Below, piece by piece: positions 8,972 to 17,723 of a stretch of 64,000 bases of DNA (the first letter of the stretch is position 1; the number at the start of each line of letters is the position of its first letter). Source of the DNA: JADHUC01 sp964623055. GTDB taxonomy: Bacteria; Planctomycetota; Planctomycetia; Pirellulales; Pirellulaceae. The notes beneath the pieces are model-generated. The model saw only the letters and a program-made list of their open reading frames with translations, ran no database searches and was not told the origin of the DNA. The position numbers and the translations under genes are program-made. The stretch is taken from assembly GCA_964623055.1 (NCBI GenBank), contig CAZURK010000022.1:1-64000 (forward strand), given 5' to 3'.

Positions 8972-9805
8972 TCAGTGAATGCGCAGGACCGGCTTCAGGA
9001 GAAACGAGAACGGTAGAACGATGATCAAGTAGCCCACAATCCAGGGCGGCATGGCCAACGCGGAGAAACCAGGGATGATAGTGAACGGCTTGTACTCTCG
9101 GTCCGCCATGTCGATCTCGCTACAAAGGATCGTGTCGTCATCATAGAACTTGACCGGTTCGGCGTATCGCCGGCCATCGACGACCAGACTTTTCTCGTAA
9201 GCCCTGCCGTTGTAGCGAATCTGCAGAGGGTATTCCTCGTCGCGTTCGTCGCAGCGCAGCTCCCATCTCGCCACGCCGTTGTCGATCTCCTTTCCCGCCT
9301 CGTCAACATCGCGTTCGATTACCTGGATCCAACGGCCGTCAGCTTCGATGCCCTCTTGAGGGATGATGTGCACAAGTTTGCCGATCTCACTGACGGGGAA
9401 GTAGGCTCTCACTCGAACAGGTTCTTCGGGAGAAAAGGGCACGTATGCGATTCGGCCCCAGCACCAGCAGGCCAGAATGGCGATCGGTATCAGCGATGCC
9501 AGCAGCGGTTTGCCTTCGGCCTTCATCGTCCTCATGCCGATTTGCCCCGTGGTCGTCCGATACCGGACAACGGCATCCTTATCGCCAGTCTTCTTGGCCT
9601 CGCGTTTGAGTTGTTTGAGCCGTTTCTTGTCCTTCTTGAATCGGCCGAGCATATCCTGGTTGGTGGTGAATAGCCGCACACCAATGAGGATCAGAGCTGT
9701 GCCAAGGGCCACAATAAACAGAGCGACGTCCCTGGGCAAACAAAGCAACCAGCTCAGCAGCGGGTCGCCCATCTGCAGAATTATCGAGTTCAGAGTCTTA
9801 AGCAC
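8972..9805 (-). CDS. EMC3/TMCO1 (DUF106)-like membrane protein
   Basis: 277 residues. The GTG at 9805 is the likely start: it lies 4 bases after the stop of the phosphotransferase gene and has GAGGA 8 bases upstream; the longer ORF would overlap that gene. Hydrophobic segments are near residues 20-42 (DVALFIVALGTALILIGVRL), about 95-112 (LLASLIPIAILACWCW) and at the C-terminus (WIVGYLIIVLPFSFLL). Between the first two lies a very basic helix (GRFKKDKKRLKQLKREAKK), the hallmark of DUF106/EMC3 proteins, relatives of the YidC/Oxa1 insertases. A periplasmic beta-rich domain follows. It could assist insertion of a membrane protein, but the assignment is remote. Last gene of a three-gene coupled unit. 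Confidence 0.6.
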   Translation of the reverse strand: MLKTLNSIILQMGDPLLSWLLCLPRDVALFIVALGTALILIGVRLFTTNQDMLGRFKKDKKRLKQLKREAKKTGDKDAVVRYRTTTGQIGMRTMKAEGKPLLASLIPIAILACWCWGRIAYVPFSPEEPVRVRAYFPVSEIGKLVHIIPQEGIEADGRWIQVIERDVDEAGKEIDNGVARWELRCDERDEEYPLQIRYNGRAYEKSLVVDGRRYAEPVKFYDDDTILCSEIDMADREYKPFTIIPGFSALAMPPWIVGYLIIVLPFSFLLKPVLRIH

Positions 9806-9809
9806 TTCG

Positions 9810-12581
9810 TTAATCCTCGAAAATCGAAATGTGACCGCGGTCACCATCCACGCGGACCTTGGCGCCGTCTTTGATGATCTGTGTCGTGTCCGGACAAGCC
9901 ACCGCAGGGATACTGAAATCCCTGGCTGTGATCGCGCCATGGCTGAGCACGCCGCCGCGCTCGACAATCAGGCCCTTGATGGTCGTGAACAGCGCCGTCC
10001 AACTCGGGTCCGTGCTGGGGCAGACCAGGATGCAGTCATCGCCCAGGTCCGTCGCATCACTTGGGTCGAAGACGATGTGTGCCGTCCCGGTGACCACGCC
10101 AGCGGCAAGCGATCGGGCCTCCAATTCACTGGCCGCCTCGATCTGTCGTGGCAGCCCCAGTTCGTCCAGGTTGTCGGAGCTGATCACATCGGGCAAGTCA
10201 AGCAGCCGGGCCGACTGCCAACGGACCTTCCGCTGTGCGACCTCCTGAACCAGCCGGTCGCGATCGTTTTCGAGTTGCCCCAGTTCATCCAGATGCAGGA
10301 AGAAGACGTCACTGTCTAGCTCCCATCGCCGCCCCAGTTCAACGATGGCCGTTCGGATCAGGTCGCAGCCCATCATCAGGTAGTGTTTGCCTGTCTCGCG
10401 GTAAGGCAGCAAGGTCTGCGCTTCGATTGCCAGGCCCTCCATCTCCTCGCGCATGAAGCTGCCGCCCCATTGAGCCAGCACGTCCGGGAGTTCTCGCATC
10501 GCCAGCTCACGACGTTCCTTGTTTCGCTTGTGCAACGATGCCGGCGAATGCTCTTCGCTGGTCTTCTGGCTGTCGACGATCTGCCGCAGGTAAGCGTCAT
10601 CCTCCCGCCATCGCGGGTTAGCCAGATCCATCTCGCCGGCGCAGCGGTGACCGTAGCGTTCGAGGAATTCTTCCATCGTCTCTTCGCCTCGCGAGACGCG
10701 GAACAGCATTGCGTTCTGCTCGACTGTCGTATCGCCGTCCAGGCCGGAGATCAGCACTTGTGTCAGCTTCTCGCCTTCGACGCGGCCCAACAGTTGCGTC
10801 AGCTTGGCCTCCAACTCAAGCCGGGCACAGCCGCCGAAGAAACCGGGCTTCAGCGATTCTTTGCCGAAATCCGCGAGGACACGCCGGACGCGGTCATGCA
10901 ACTCGGCGATGACCTCATCTGTCGGGAGTGCCGTGAGATTCTGCTCGCGTTTCTCGTTGACGTATTGACGAAACCGCGGTAGTTCGACTTCCTCGAACGC
11001 CTTGATCGCATCGCGGCGAGCCCGTTTCATCCTGCCTTTCGCGCGGAACATGGCCAGCAAGTTGCCCGGCAGCCGCAAGAGGAATTTCTCATCGGCCCGG
11101 TCAGCGTCGAACTTCGTTGGCGCCGTGTCCAGCAGCCGCGGATCAGCCAACAATTCCTGGTGGTCGTATGCGAATGGCATACTCTCCCAAAACAGCTCGG
11201 AGGCGCGGTCCGAGTCCGCATAGATCCGCCCGCAGATCAGCTCCAGGAAACCTTCCTCGCAAACCCGCTTGCTCGGACGGTAGCCAAAGTCCTTGTACAT
11301 CTGGCCGAAGCCGCCGTTGCCGCTCATAAAGCCACGAATGATGTCCCAGGTCAGCGGAGTCGGCGTCTGGAGGGTCTCGGCCAAGTTGTGAACGATCCAG
11401 ACTTTGGCCTTCTTCCGTGATTCGGACACCAGACGCTTCAGACGCTCGATTTCTTCGCGTCGCCCAAGTTCCGCATCGCGAGTCACGTCGAGCCCGCGAA
11501 TGGCGCGCGATTGGAGCAGTGAGAACTTGCCGTCGGCCAATCCCCATTCAATGTCAACCGGAAAGCCGAAGTGTGCCTCGACCTTCAACGCCAAGCGACC
11601 CACTTCCACGACTTGATCGTCGGTCAGTGACGAGGCGGTGGGGTCGAAGGTCGCAGCATCGCTATCCTTGCCCAAGCCGGTCACGACGTGATCTTTCCGG
11701 CCTAGCGTCCGTTCCTTGATATCCAAGCTCCCGTAATCCAACACAAAACGATCCGGCGTCACTTCACCCGAGACGATCGACTCGCCCAGCCCGTAGGAGC
11801 TTTCAACGATGATCTCTTCGGCAGCCGGTTTTGCCGGATTGGCCGTGAACGCGACGCCGCTAACCTGCGAGTTGAACATCGACTGCACGTTGACGGCAGT
11901 GCCTTCCAGGTGTTCCAGTCCATGTGCCTTGCGGTAGATGCAAGCCCGCTCGTTGTTCCAGGAACCAAATACACCATTGATGCACTCGCGCAGAGTGTCC
12001 CACGCGGTCACCGGAAACTCGCGGCCCGACTCGCGCTCGTACAGTTGGATGTGGGCTTCGGCCAAAGCTCTTGTAGGTCCCGCAGGTTCACCGAGTTTCT
12101 CGGTCACGCCGTCAAACGAGGCGAAGGGGATGCCAGCGACGATGTGAGCGAACTGCCGGATGAACTGGGTGTAGACAGTCCAGAAGTGGGCTTCGTCTGG
12201 TACGTCCGTTGCCAGGGCCGGGTGCAAGCCGCAATTCAGGATCGTATCCATCATACCAGGCATCGACTCGGCCGCTCCGCTGCGAACCGAAACCAGCAAA
12301 GGGTCTGCTCCCTCGCCAAATCCCTTGCCGGTCAGCTCCTGGAGCCGGACCATGTTTTTCCGTAAATCGCTCTCCAACCCCTCCGGCCAATTGTTGCCGT
12401 GCTCGTGGTAGTACCGGCAGCACGGAATCGAAATGGTGAAGCCGGGAGGCACTGGCAACGCTGCGCAACTCATCGCGGCCAGGCTCGCCCCCTTGCCGCC
12501 GACGACATCCTTGCCCTGCGGGGCGCTTTGGCGCGAGTTGTCCCCGAAGAAGCAAATCAGGCGTGAAGCTTCAGTATTCAT
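9810..12581 (-). CDS. PEP synthase/rifampin-phosphotransferase-like enzyme
   Basis: 923 residues. ATG at 12581 overlaps the upstream stop as ATGA, indicating translational coupling (an ATG at 12599 is possible). Residues about 20-340 are the ATP-grasp PPDK N-terminal domain (VGGKGASLAAM, SVRSGAAESMPGMMDTILN, SYGLGESIVSGEVTPD). Residues about 345-400 close that domain (FGFPVDIEWGLADGKFSLLQSRAI). A long helical middle follows. The C-terminus is the swivelling phosphohistidine domain with catalytic His in LSHGAITARDFSIPAV near residue 879. The C-terminal TIM-barrel pyruvate-binding domain of true PEP synthase and PPDK is absent, so the order ATP domain, middle domain, His domain is that of rifampin phosphotransferase. 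It probably transfers a phosphate from ATP to an unknown small molecule bound by the middle domain. Confidence 0.75.
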   Translation of the reverse strand: MNTEASRLICFFGDNSRQSAPQGKDVVGGKGASLAAMSCAALPVPPGFTISIPCCRYYHEHGNNWPEGLESDLRKNMVRLQELTGKGFGEGADPLLVSVRSGAAESMPGMMDTILNCGLHPALATDVPDEAHFWTVYTQFIRQFAHIVAGIPFASFDGVTEKLGEPAGPTRALAEAHIQLYERESGREFPVTAWDTLRECINGVFGSWNNERACIYRKAHGLEHLEGTAVNVQSMFNSQVSGVAFTANPAKPAAEEIIVESSYGLGESIVSGEVTPDRFVLDYGSLDIKERTLGRKDHVVTGLGKDSDAATFDPTASSLTDDQVVEVGRLALKVEAHFGFPVDIEWGLADGKFSLLQSRAIRGLDVTRDAELGRREEIERLKRLVSESRKKAKVWIVHNLAETLQTPTPLTWDIIRGFMSGNGGFGQMYKDFGYRPSKRVCEEGFLELICGRIYADSDRASELFWESMPFAYDHQELLADPRLLDTAPTKFDADRADEKFLLRLPGNLLAMFRAKGRMKRARRDAIKAFEEVELPRFRQYVNEKREQNLTALPTDEVIAELHDRVRRVLADFGKESLKPGFFGGCARLELEAKLTQLLGRVEGEKLTQVLISGLDGDTTVEQNAMLFRVSRGEETMEEFLERYGHRCAGEMDLANPRWREDDAYLRQIVDSQKTSEEHSPASLHKRNKERRELAMRELPDVLAQWGGSFMREEMEGLAIEAQTLLPYRETGKHYLMMGCDLIRTAIVELGRRWELDSDVFFLHLDELGQLENDRDRLVQEVAQRKVRWQSARLLDLPDVISSDNLDELGLPRQIEAASELEARSLAAGVVTGTAHIVFDPSDATDLGDDCILVCPSTDPSWTALFTTIKGLIVERGGVLSHGAITARDFSIPAVACPDTTQIIKDGAKVRVDGDRGHISIFED

Positions 12582-15364
12582 CTCTTCGGCTTCATGCATA
12601 CCAATCCTCTTTTGTCCGTTGCAAAGAACACGTGGGAGTCGGCTACGATCATCGGCGTCGTTAGCCGGCCGGGGAACGAGGCCCGGATCCGAGTCCATAA
12701 CGAATCTTCCTGCGACCCGAGGTCATAGTAGCGCAACGAATCATCAGTGGCGTACAAGACCGCATTGTCGGTCAGCACCGGCGGGACAGAAGTCAGGGCG
12801 TCGGGCGTGCGGTTCACCGACTTCAGTGTCCAATGGCCGTCAAAGGCGTCTTCCGTTCGCTTGAGTGTGACCACGACAAGTTCGCCGGCCTCGTTCACGC
12901 AGGCCAGTCGGTCCGTCGCCGCCACAAGCCGAGTTGCGACCGGCCCCGTATCAATCGTCTCGCCCATTCTGCCGCGGGCCAAATCGTAGCAGTTGACGCC
13001 TTCGGCAGCACCGAACCACACCTGGTTCCCCATCAACAACGGCCCGGGCCTCGGGGCCGATTCCAGCGGCACGACCAGAAGCTGCACGCCATTAGATCGG
13101 TCGAGCACGACGAGTTGATCTGGCGATTGTACGGCGACGATGATCATGTCCTCCGTGATCACCGGCTGCCCGACGACCTGGCCGACATGGGCCTGCCATA
13201 GTGTTCTTTTCGCCGTGGGCGTGCCAATATCCAGGCACGTCAACCCTGTGGCAATGTCTGTGACAAACAAAGTGTCGTGGGTGATGACGCACTCGCCACT
13301 GGCGTCCTTTGCGACGGGATGCGTCCAAAGCTCATTGCCAGTCTCGCAGTCCAGTCGCCGCAGCAATCGGCCACTGTCGCCGGGCCCGCCGTCGACAAAG
13401 AAGACGGCGTTCGAGGACGCTGCCGCCGATAGGTAGATCGCGTTTTCGCACCGGGCAAACCATCGCTGTGCCAGCTTGCCGCCCGCTCGATGACTGGACC
13501 GTTCGTCTCCGGTCGATTTCTCACTCGTTTCTTGTTCAGCATCCAGTCTAGCGAGCCCGCAGGAATCCGGGCGCTTGAGCCCAACATAAAACGTACCATT
13601 GACATATGCGGCAGGAGCGTGGATTGTCGGCGGCCCGGGCTTGGTACCGTCTTCGTCGGCCTGACCGACATATCCCCAGGCATAGGAACCGCGTTCGGGG
13701 AGCATACTGTCGTCGGTCCACCCGGATTTTCCGGCACCGCCCAGGGTCCCACACCAAAGCGGCGTCGACTTCTCTCGCCCCAACTCTCCGACACACAGCA
13801 GTCCCTTGCCGGTCGACCCGACGTAGACATGCCCTCGGGCCACGGCCGGCGAACTGAACGATGGGGCGTTTAGTGACACGTCCCACACGGGTGACATTGT
13901 TTTCTTGTCCAAGCCGTACAGGTGGCCGGTTTCCGTTACTGTATAGACGTGTTCTCTGGCAACGGCCGGTGAGGTGACAAGCGACGCGCGAGCGTTCCAT
14001 TTGCGGCTGGTCTTTCCATCGGTGCTTACGGAATACAAATGCTCGTCGCGCGAGCCGAAATAGATCCGATCGCCGTCCACGGCCACAGCGCCCAGCACAA
14101 CGCGCCCGACGGGGAATTTCCAGTCGACGTTGTGGCTGGCCAAGTCGATACACCACACCTCGCCGACGGGCCGTATTCGTCCGACTTCTGCGGCGATCTC
14201 CGCATCGCTCTTGCCTTCCTCTTTCAGCTTGGTCCGGAGGTTCGCCGCCACCTGCTCGGCCGTGTTGACAAAGTCGCCGTGGCCCATGCCAAAGTAGAGT
14301 TTGTTCCCGGAAATTGCCGGGCTGCCAAACACTGGATAGGGCGTATCGACACGCCAAAGCTCTTTGCCCGTCTCGGCGTCGACACAGACAACGGCCTGCC
14401 CGCCGATGCCTAGCCCGAAATAGACCTTGCCTGTTTCGTCCCCTTCAGATTTGTGGTAGATAGGCGACGTTTCGCAGTCCGCATACTCGTCGCTCGGCAG
14501 GTGCCACAAAGGCTGAGCCACTTTGTCCTTTTGTTCCAGGCTGAAGCAGTAAAGTCCGTCGCCCCCCGCCCCAATGAAGACCTTGCCGTCGGCGATACAG
14601 GGCGACGACTCGACGTGGCTCTTCGTGCGGTAGGACCAGAGAACAACGCCTTCGTGTTCTCGCTCGCTGGCGTTGACGTCCAGACAGAAGACCCTGGCGT
14701 CGTCAGTCAGGTGCAGACCTTCGCCGACGACCAGGTATCTCTTGTCCGTCGCCTTGTCGTGATAAAGGGCCGGGGAAGAGAACGTCGCCCGGTAGCCGTC
14801 CGAGTCGAACATCCAAACGAGTTTCCCGGTGTCGGCATCCAGGCTGTAGATTGCGCCATCTTTCTTGAACAGTTCCCAGCGAGCACTTGTGGCATACACA
14901 CGGTTACCGACAACCGCCGGCGAGCAGTAGAAGTCCTTGATGCCGTTATGGGCGAACGACCAGACAACCTTCCCATGTGCCGGATCCTCGGCGCCCAGCA
15001 CTGCACCACGGCGTTCGGGGCCGCCTCTCCATAAGGGCCACGTGCCTTCGGTTGCCGCGTCAACATCAACCGTAGCGGCAGGCAGGATCAGCGGCTTGAG
15101 CGTCGTGAGTCCCCAGCCAGCCGCAAGGACCAACACCAAGGCCGAAAACACAACCAACTTCTGCGACCACAGTAGCAGCAAAAGCCGCTTGACAGTCGAT
15201 GGTTTGAATAGCGTGAAAATCAGGCCAGCCAGAGCAACCAGAATGCCAGGCAGGATAACCAATAGCGCCTGCAGAGGGCCCACAAGAACCGGTACGACCG
15301 CCAGCAACTCACTCGACGCGGTGACGATGAATGCAGAAGAATCCATGGTCGAAATATCTGTCAC
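12578..15364 (-). CDS. Membrane-anchored PQQ-like (BamB-type) beta-propeller protein
   Basis: 928 residues. The N-terminus has three hydrophobic helices (ELLAVVPVLVGPLQALLVIL, ILVALAGLIFTLF, LVVFSALVLVLAAGWGL), then PQQ-like propeller blades throughout: AIYSLDADTGKLVWMFDSDG, VVCVDAETGKELWRVDTPYP, HLYGLDKKTMSPVWDV, RLDCETGNELWTHPV. The Trp-docking motif of each blade is seen repeatedly. No quinoprotein catalytic residues were identified, so a scaffold or sensor role, as in BamB, is more likely than dehydrogenation. The start at 15364 or 15346 cannot be decided. Its stop overlaps the start of the phosphotransferase gene by 4 bases. An array of hairpin repeats lies just upstream. Confidence 0.8.
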   Translation of the reverse strand: MTDISTMDSSAFIVTASSELLAVVPVLVGPLQALLVILPGILVALAGLIFTLFKPSTVKRLLLLLWSQKLVVFSALVLVLAAGWGLTTLKPLILPAATVDVDAATEGTWPLWRGGPERRGAVLGAEDPAHGKVVWSFAHNGIKDFYCSPAVVGNRVYATSARWELFKKDGAIYSLDADTGKLVWMFDSDGYRATFSSPALYHDKATDKRYLVVGEGLHLTDDARVFCLDVNASEREHEGVVLWSYRTKSHVESSPCIADGKVFIGAGGDGLYCFSLEQKDKVAQPLWHLPSDEYADCETSPIYHKSEGDETGKVYFGLGIGGQAVVCVDAETGKELWRVDTPYPVFGSPAISGNKLYFGMGHGDFVNTAEQVAANLRTKLKEEGKSDAEIAAEVGRIRPVGEVWCIDLASHNVDWKFPVGRVVLGAVAVDGDRIYFGSRDEHLYSVSTDGKTSRKWNARASLVTSPAVAREHVYTVTETGHLYGLDKKTMSPVWDVSLNAPSFSSPAVARGHVYVGSTGKGLLCVGELGREKSTPLWCGTLGGAGKSGWTDDSMLPERGSYAWGYVGQADEDGTKPGPPTIHAPAAYVNGTFYVGLKRPDSCGLARLDAEQETSEKSTGDERSSHRAGGKLAQRWFARCENAIYLSAAASSNAVFFVDGGPGDSGRLLRRLDCETGNELWTHPVAKDASGECVITHDTLFVTDIATGLTCLDIGTPTAKRTLWQAHVGQVVGQPVITEDMIIVAVQSPDQLVVLDRSNGVQLLVVPLESAPRPGPLLMGNQVWFGAAEGVNCYDLARGRMGETIDTGPVATRLVAATDRLACVNEAGELVVVTLKRTEDAFDGHWTLKSVNRTPDALTSVPPVLTDNAVLYATDDSLRYYDLGSQEDSLWTRIRASFPGRLTTPMIVADSHVFFATDKRGLVCMKPKR

Positions 15365-15409
15365 GGAGTATCCGGTCTCTATCCCGCAGTTGCGTGAACT
15401 TCGCCGCCC

Positions 15410-15625
15410 CTGCCACCTCGCGTGGCAGGAACGCCAGTTTGACCGGCTAACGACGAAAATCCGTCATCGCCTGCCCCCTGCCAGCTCGTCTGGCAGGAGC
15501 GTAAGTCTCGGGCTAAGCTTCCAAACTGATTCACCTGCCGCACGAGGCGGCAGGGGTCTTGGTGCGATACTCGCCTGATTTCTCTAGCCTTTCAAACTGG
15601 TCCACCTGCCTGGCGAGCAGGCAGG
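15410..15625. repeat. Array of four REP-like hairpins in alternating orientation
   Basis: Four short hairpins with a CTGCC/GGCAG stem lie at 15410-15428, 15478-15496, 15534-15554 and 15605-15625. The first two read in one orientation and carry CCAGTTTGACC or similar on their right; the last two carry CAAACTGGTCC or CAAACTGATTC on their left, so they are the same unit inverted. The array fills the 317-base gap between the FG-GAP gene and the propeller gene. It may stabilise or attenuate transcripts. Confidence 0.75.
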
Positions 15626-15681
15626 GGCAAGTCGCGAAATCCTGGAGACGCGTCCTGCAATCTTCTTTGCAGCGCCGGTCT

Positions 15682-17595
15682 CTACTTGGCGTCCAGCATA
15701 ACGCGCACCGGCCCGTCTTCGGCAATTACTTCGTCTTCCTGTAACTGGCCGCCGGGCAACCGCCACCGGAGGGTGATCGGACCGGGCTCCGTCATTCCGA
15801 AGAAGGCCCCTGAATCGCCCGGGCGGACGGCAAACGCTCCGAGTGGCCGTTCGTCACGCCAACCCATAACGGTCACCGGCCCGGCGTGTCCGCCGGTCGA
15901 GACGCCCGCCACGACCGCAAGTGCGACGTCCTCCTCGACCTTCCGGGGGAAGAGCCAACACTCGCCGCCGGCCAGCACCAGGAGCATATCCAGCGCCCCG
16001 TCGCCGTTGAAATCGCCGAGGCATCCGGTCTGCTGTCCCTCGCCAACTTGCGGCAGTCGATCCTTGTTATCGCCGTGAGACAGGTTCACCTCGTAGGATT
16101 CACCGAAGCTCCGGAAGCCTCGGTTGAAGTACAACTGCGGAACCATCTGCGTGCCAAAGGCCATAAAGATGTCCTGCCGCCCATCGTTATTGAAATCGCC
16201 CGTGTTGACGCTGCACCCTCCGCCTTGAGCGTGGTAGCTGATTTCGCCCGACACGTTCAACATGTCAACGAAATTCCCGCCGCCGAAGTTGTGCCACAGA
16301 CGGTTCTTTTCTTCGGAGCTGATAAAGACGTCCAGCAGGCCGTCGGCGTCGTAATCGCCCAGACAGACAGCACGGCGACCTTCGCCACCAAAGATGTGCG
16401 TTTCCGTCGGAGCAACAAACCCGCCGGAGGCCTTTCCCCGGTAGAACAGGCTACCTTTGGCGAACAGTTGCAGGACATCGGTCAGGCCATCGTTGTCGAA
16501 GTCGGCAGCCACACAACGGCTGACTTCGCCGAGGTCCCCGGCTGGAGAATCCGCCACCAGTGGTTTGCCCTCGACGTTGCCATCGGGATTGACGACCATC
16601 AGCACCGGCCCGCCCTTAGTACTGGCCAACAACGCGGGGCGACCCTGCGGCCCGACGCCGAGAGTCGTCAACGACAGGCAACCGTCCGTCAACGCCCCCT
16701 CGGTCTCGCAAGCTTTGCTCTCGAACGTACCACCAGCGGTTTGGGAACAGATGGTCAACGCGTTGCCGTCCCAACTGGCCAAGTCCAGTTTCCCGTCGCC
16801 GTTGAAATCGGCCCAAGCCGAAGCCTTGGATTTGGTCGAGAGTCCAAGATCGGCCGCCACGTCCTCGAAGACGTCTTCGTTGAAACGGAAGATCCTGTCA
16901 CCGCTGCCACCGGCCAGGAAGAGATCTGCCTTGCCTGTTTCGTTGGTGCCGGCAAGGTCGATCGGTCGAGCATCGCGGAACTGGCCCTGCAACCGGCCGA
17001 CATAGATTTCCTTGCCCCACTCGACCCCGCACGTCACGGGCATATCCAAATCTTCATTGGCACGGAATGCTTTGACGGCCCGTAGCGTCATGTCGGTGCT
17101 GCCGGCAAATGTACCCAATAGATAACTGCTGTTGCGAGTGACGTCCCAGACATCTTCGTAACGCTCGAGCACATACCATTGGTGCTGGGCGTTCCACTGG
17201 CCAGACAAATGAAGGAATCCTTTGGCCTGATCGTCACCGCCAGAGTTTTCAATGCCTTCGGCCTCGAAGAAACCGATGAACAGAACTGCCTGCTTCTGGC
17301 CGGCTTCGATGATCTTCATGGCCCCCTTACCCTGTGCGTGAAACGCCTCGGGCATGGCCAGCATCTCGATGGTCACTTCTCGCTTGTCGAACTCGCCCTT
17401 GAGAACTTCCTTGACGGCAGCAACAGCCGTGCCCTCGTCATTGACGGTCTTGAACTCGATAAGCAGTACGCCATCCGCCTGTTCGGTTAGATCCTTCAGC
17501 GTGAAGTCCGGATTGATCAGCGCCCAGGCCGTCGACGCACATGCGGCCAGAAAGGCCAGGGCGGCGAGAGTTCTCCACTTTGTTCCTGTCATCAA
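15682..17595 (-). CDS. Secreted FG-GAP/VCBS repeat protein
   Basis: 637 residues with signal peptide (WRTLAALAFLAACASTAWA). Residues about 25-200 form an unnamed N-terminal domain (NPDFTLKDLTEQADGVLLI). The rest carries FG-GAP blades with Ca-binding DxDxDG-type loops: ADFNGDGKLDLA, AADFDNDGLTDVL, GDYDADGLLDVF, GDFNNDGRQDIF, GDFNGDGALDML, as in integrin-like propellers. The C-terminal segment resembles the ASPIC/UnbV tail (GPVTVMGWRDERPLGAFAV). Probably an extracytoplasmic binding protein. The next gene in the same direction starts 317 bases downstream beyond a REP array, so cotranscription is uncertain. Confidence 0.8.
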   Translation of the reverse strand: MMTGTKWRTLAALAFLAACASTAWALINPDFTLKDLTEQADGVLLIEFKTVNDEGTAVAAVKEVLKGEFDKREVTIEMLAMPEAFHAQGKGAMKIIEAGQKQAVLFIGFFEAEGIENSGGDDQAKGFLHLSGQWNAQHQWYVLERYEDVWDVTRNSSYLLGTFAGSTDMTLRAVKAFRANEDLDMPVTCGVEWGKEIYVGRLQGQFRDARPIDLAGTNETGKADLFLAGGSGDRIFRFNEDVFEDVAADLGLSTKSKASAWADFNGDGKLDLASWDGNALTICSQTAGGTFESKACETEGALTDGCLSLTTLGVGPQGRPALLASTKGGPVLMVVNPDGNVEGKPLVADSPAGDLGEVSRCVAADFDNDGLTDVLQLFAKGSLFYRGKASGGFVAPTETHIFGGEGRRAVCLGDYDADGLLDVFISSEEKNRLWHNFGGGNFVDMLNVSGEISYHAQGGGCSVNTGDFNNDGRQDIFMAFGTQMVPQLYFNRGFRSFGESYEVNLSHGDNKDRLPQVGEGQQTGCLGDFNGDGALDMLLVLAGGECWLFPRKVEEDVALAVVAGVSTGGHAGPVTVMGWRDERPLGAFAVRPGDSGAFFGMTEPGPITLRWRLPGGQLQEDEVIAEDGPVRVMLDAK

Positions 17596-17633
17596 AATCT
17601 CCTAAATGTGCAGCGCCACTCTGACATTCCAGA

Positions 17634-17696
17634 GTAACCCGAGGCGTAAGCGAGGGAGCGACTCGAGGCAATTCCCTCGCTTACGCTTCGGGTTAC
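17634..17696. repeat. 24-bp inverted repeat upstream of the FG-GAP gene
   Basis: Arms 17634-17657 and 17673-17696 match in 23 of 24 positions with a 15-base loop. It lies downstream of the gene at 17724-20489 and upstream of the FG-GAP gene, a position fitting a terminator, without a T-run. Confidence 0.75.
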
Positions 17697-17723
17697 GATT
17701 TGGCTATAGGCGGCGCGGTCTGA

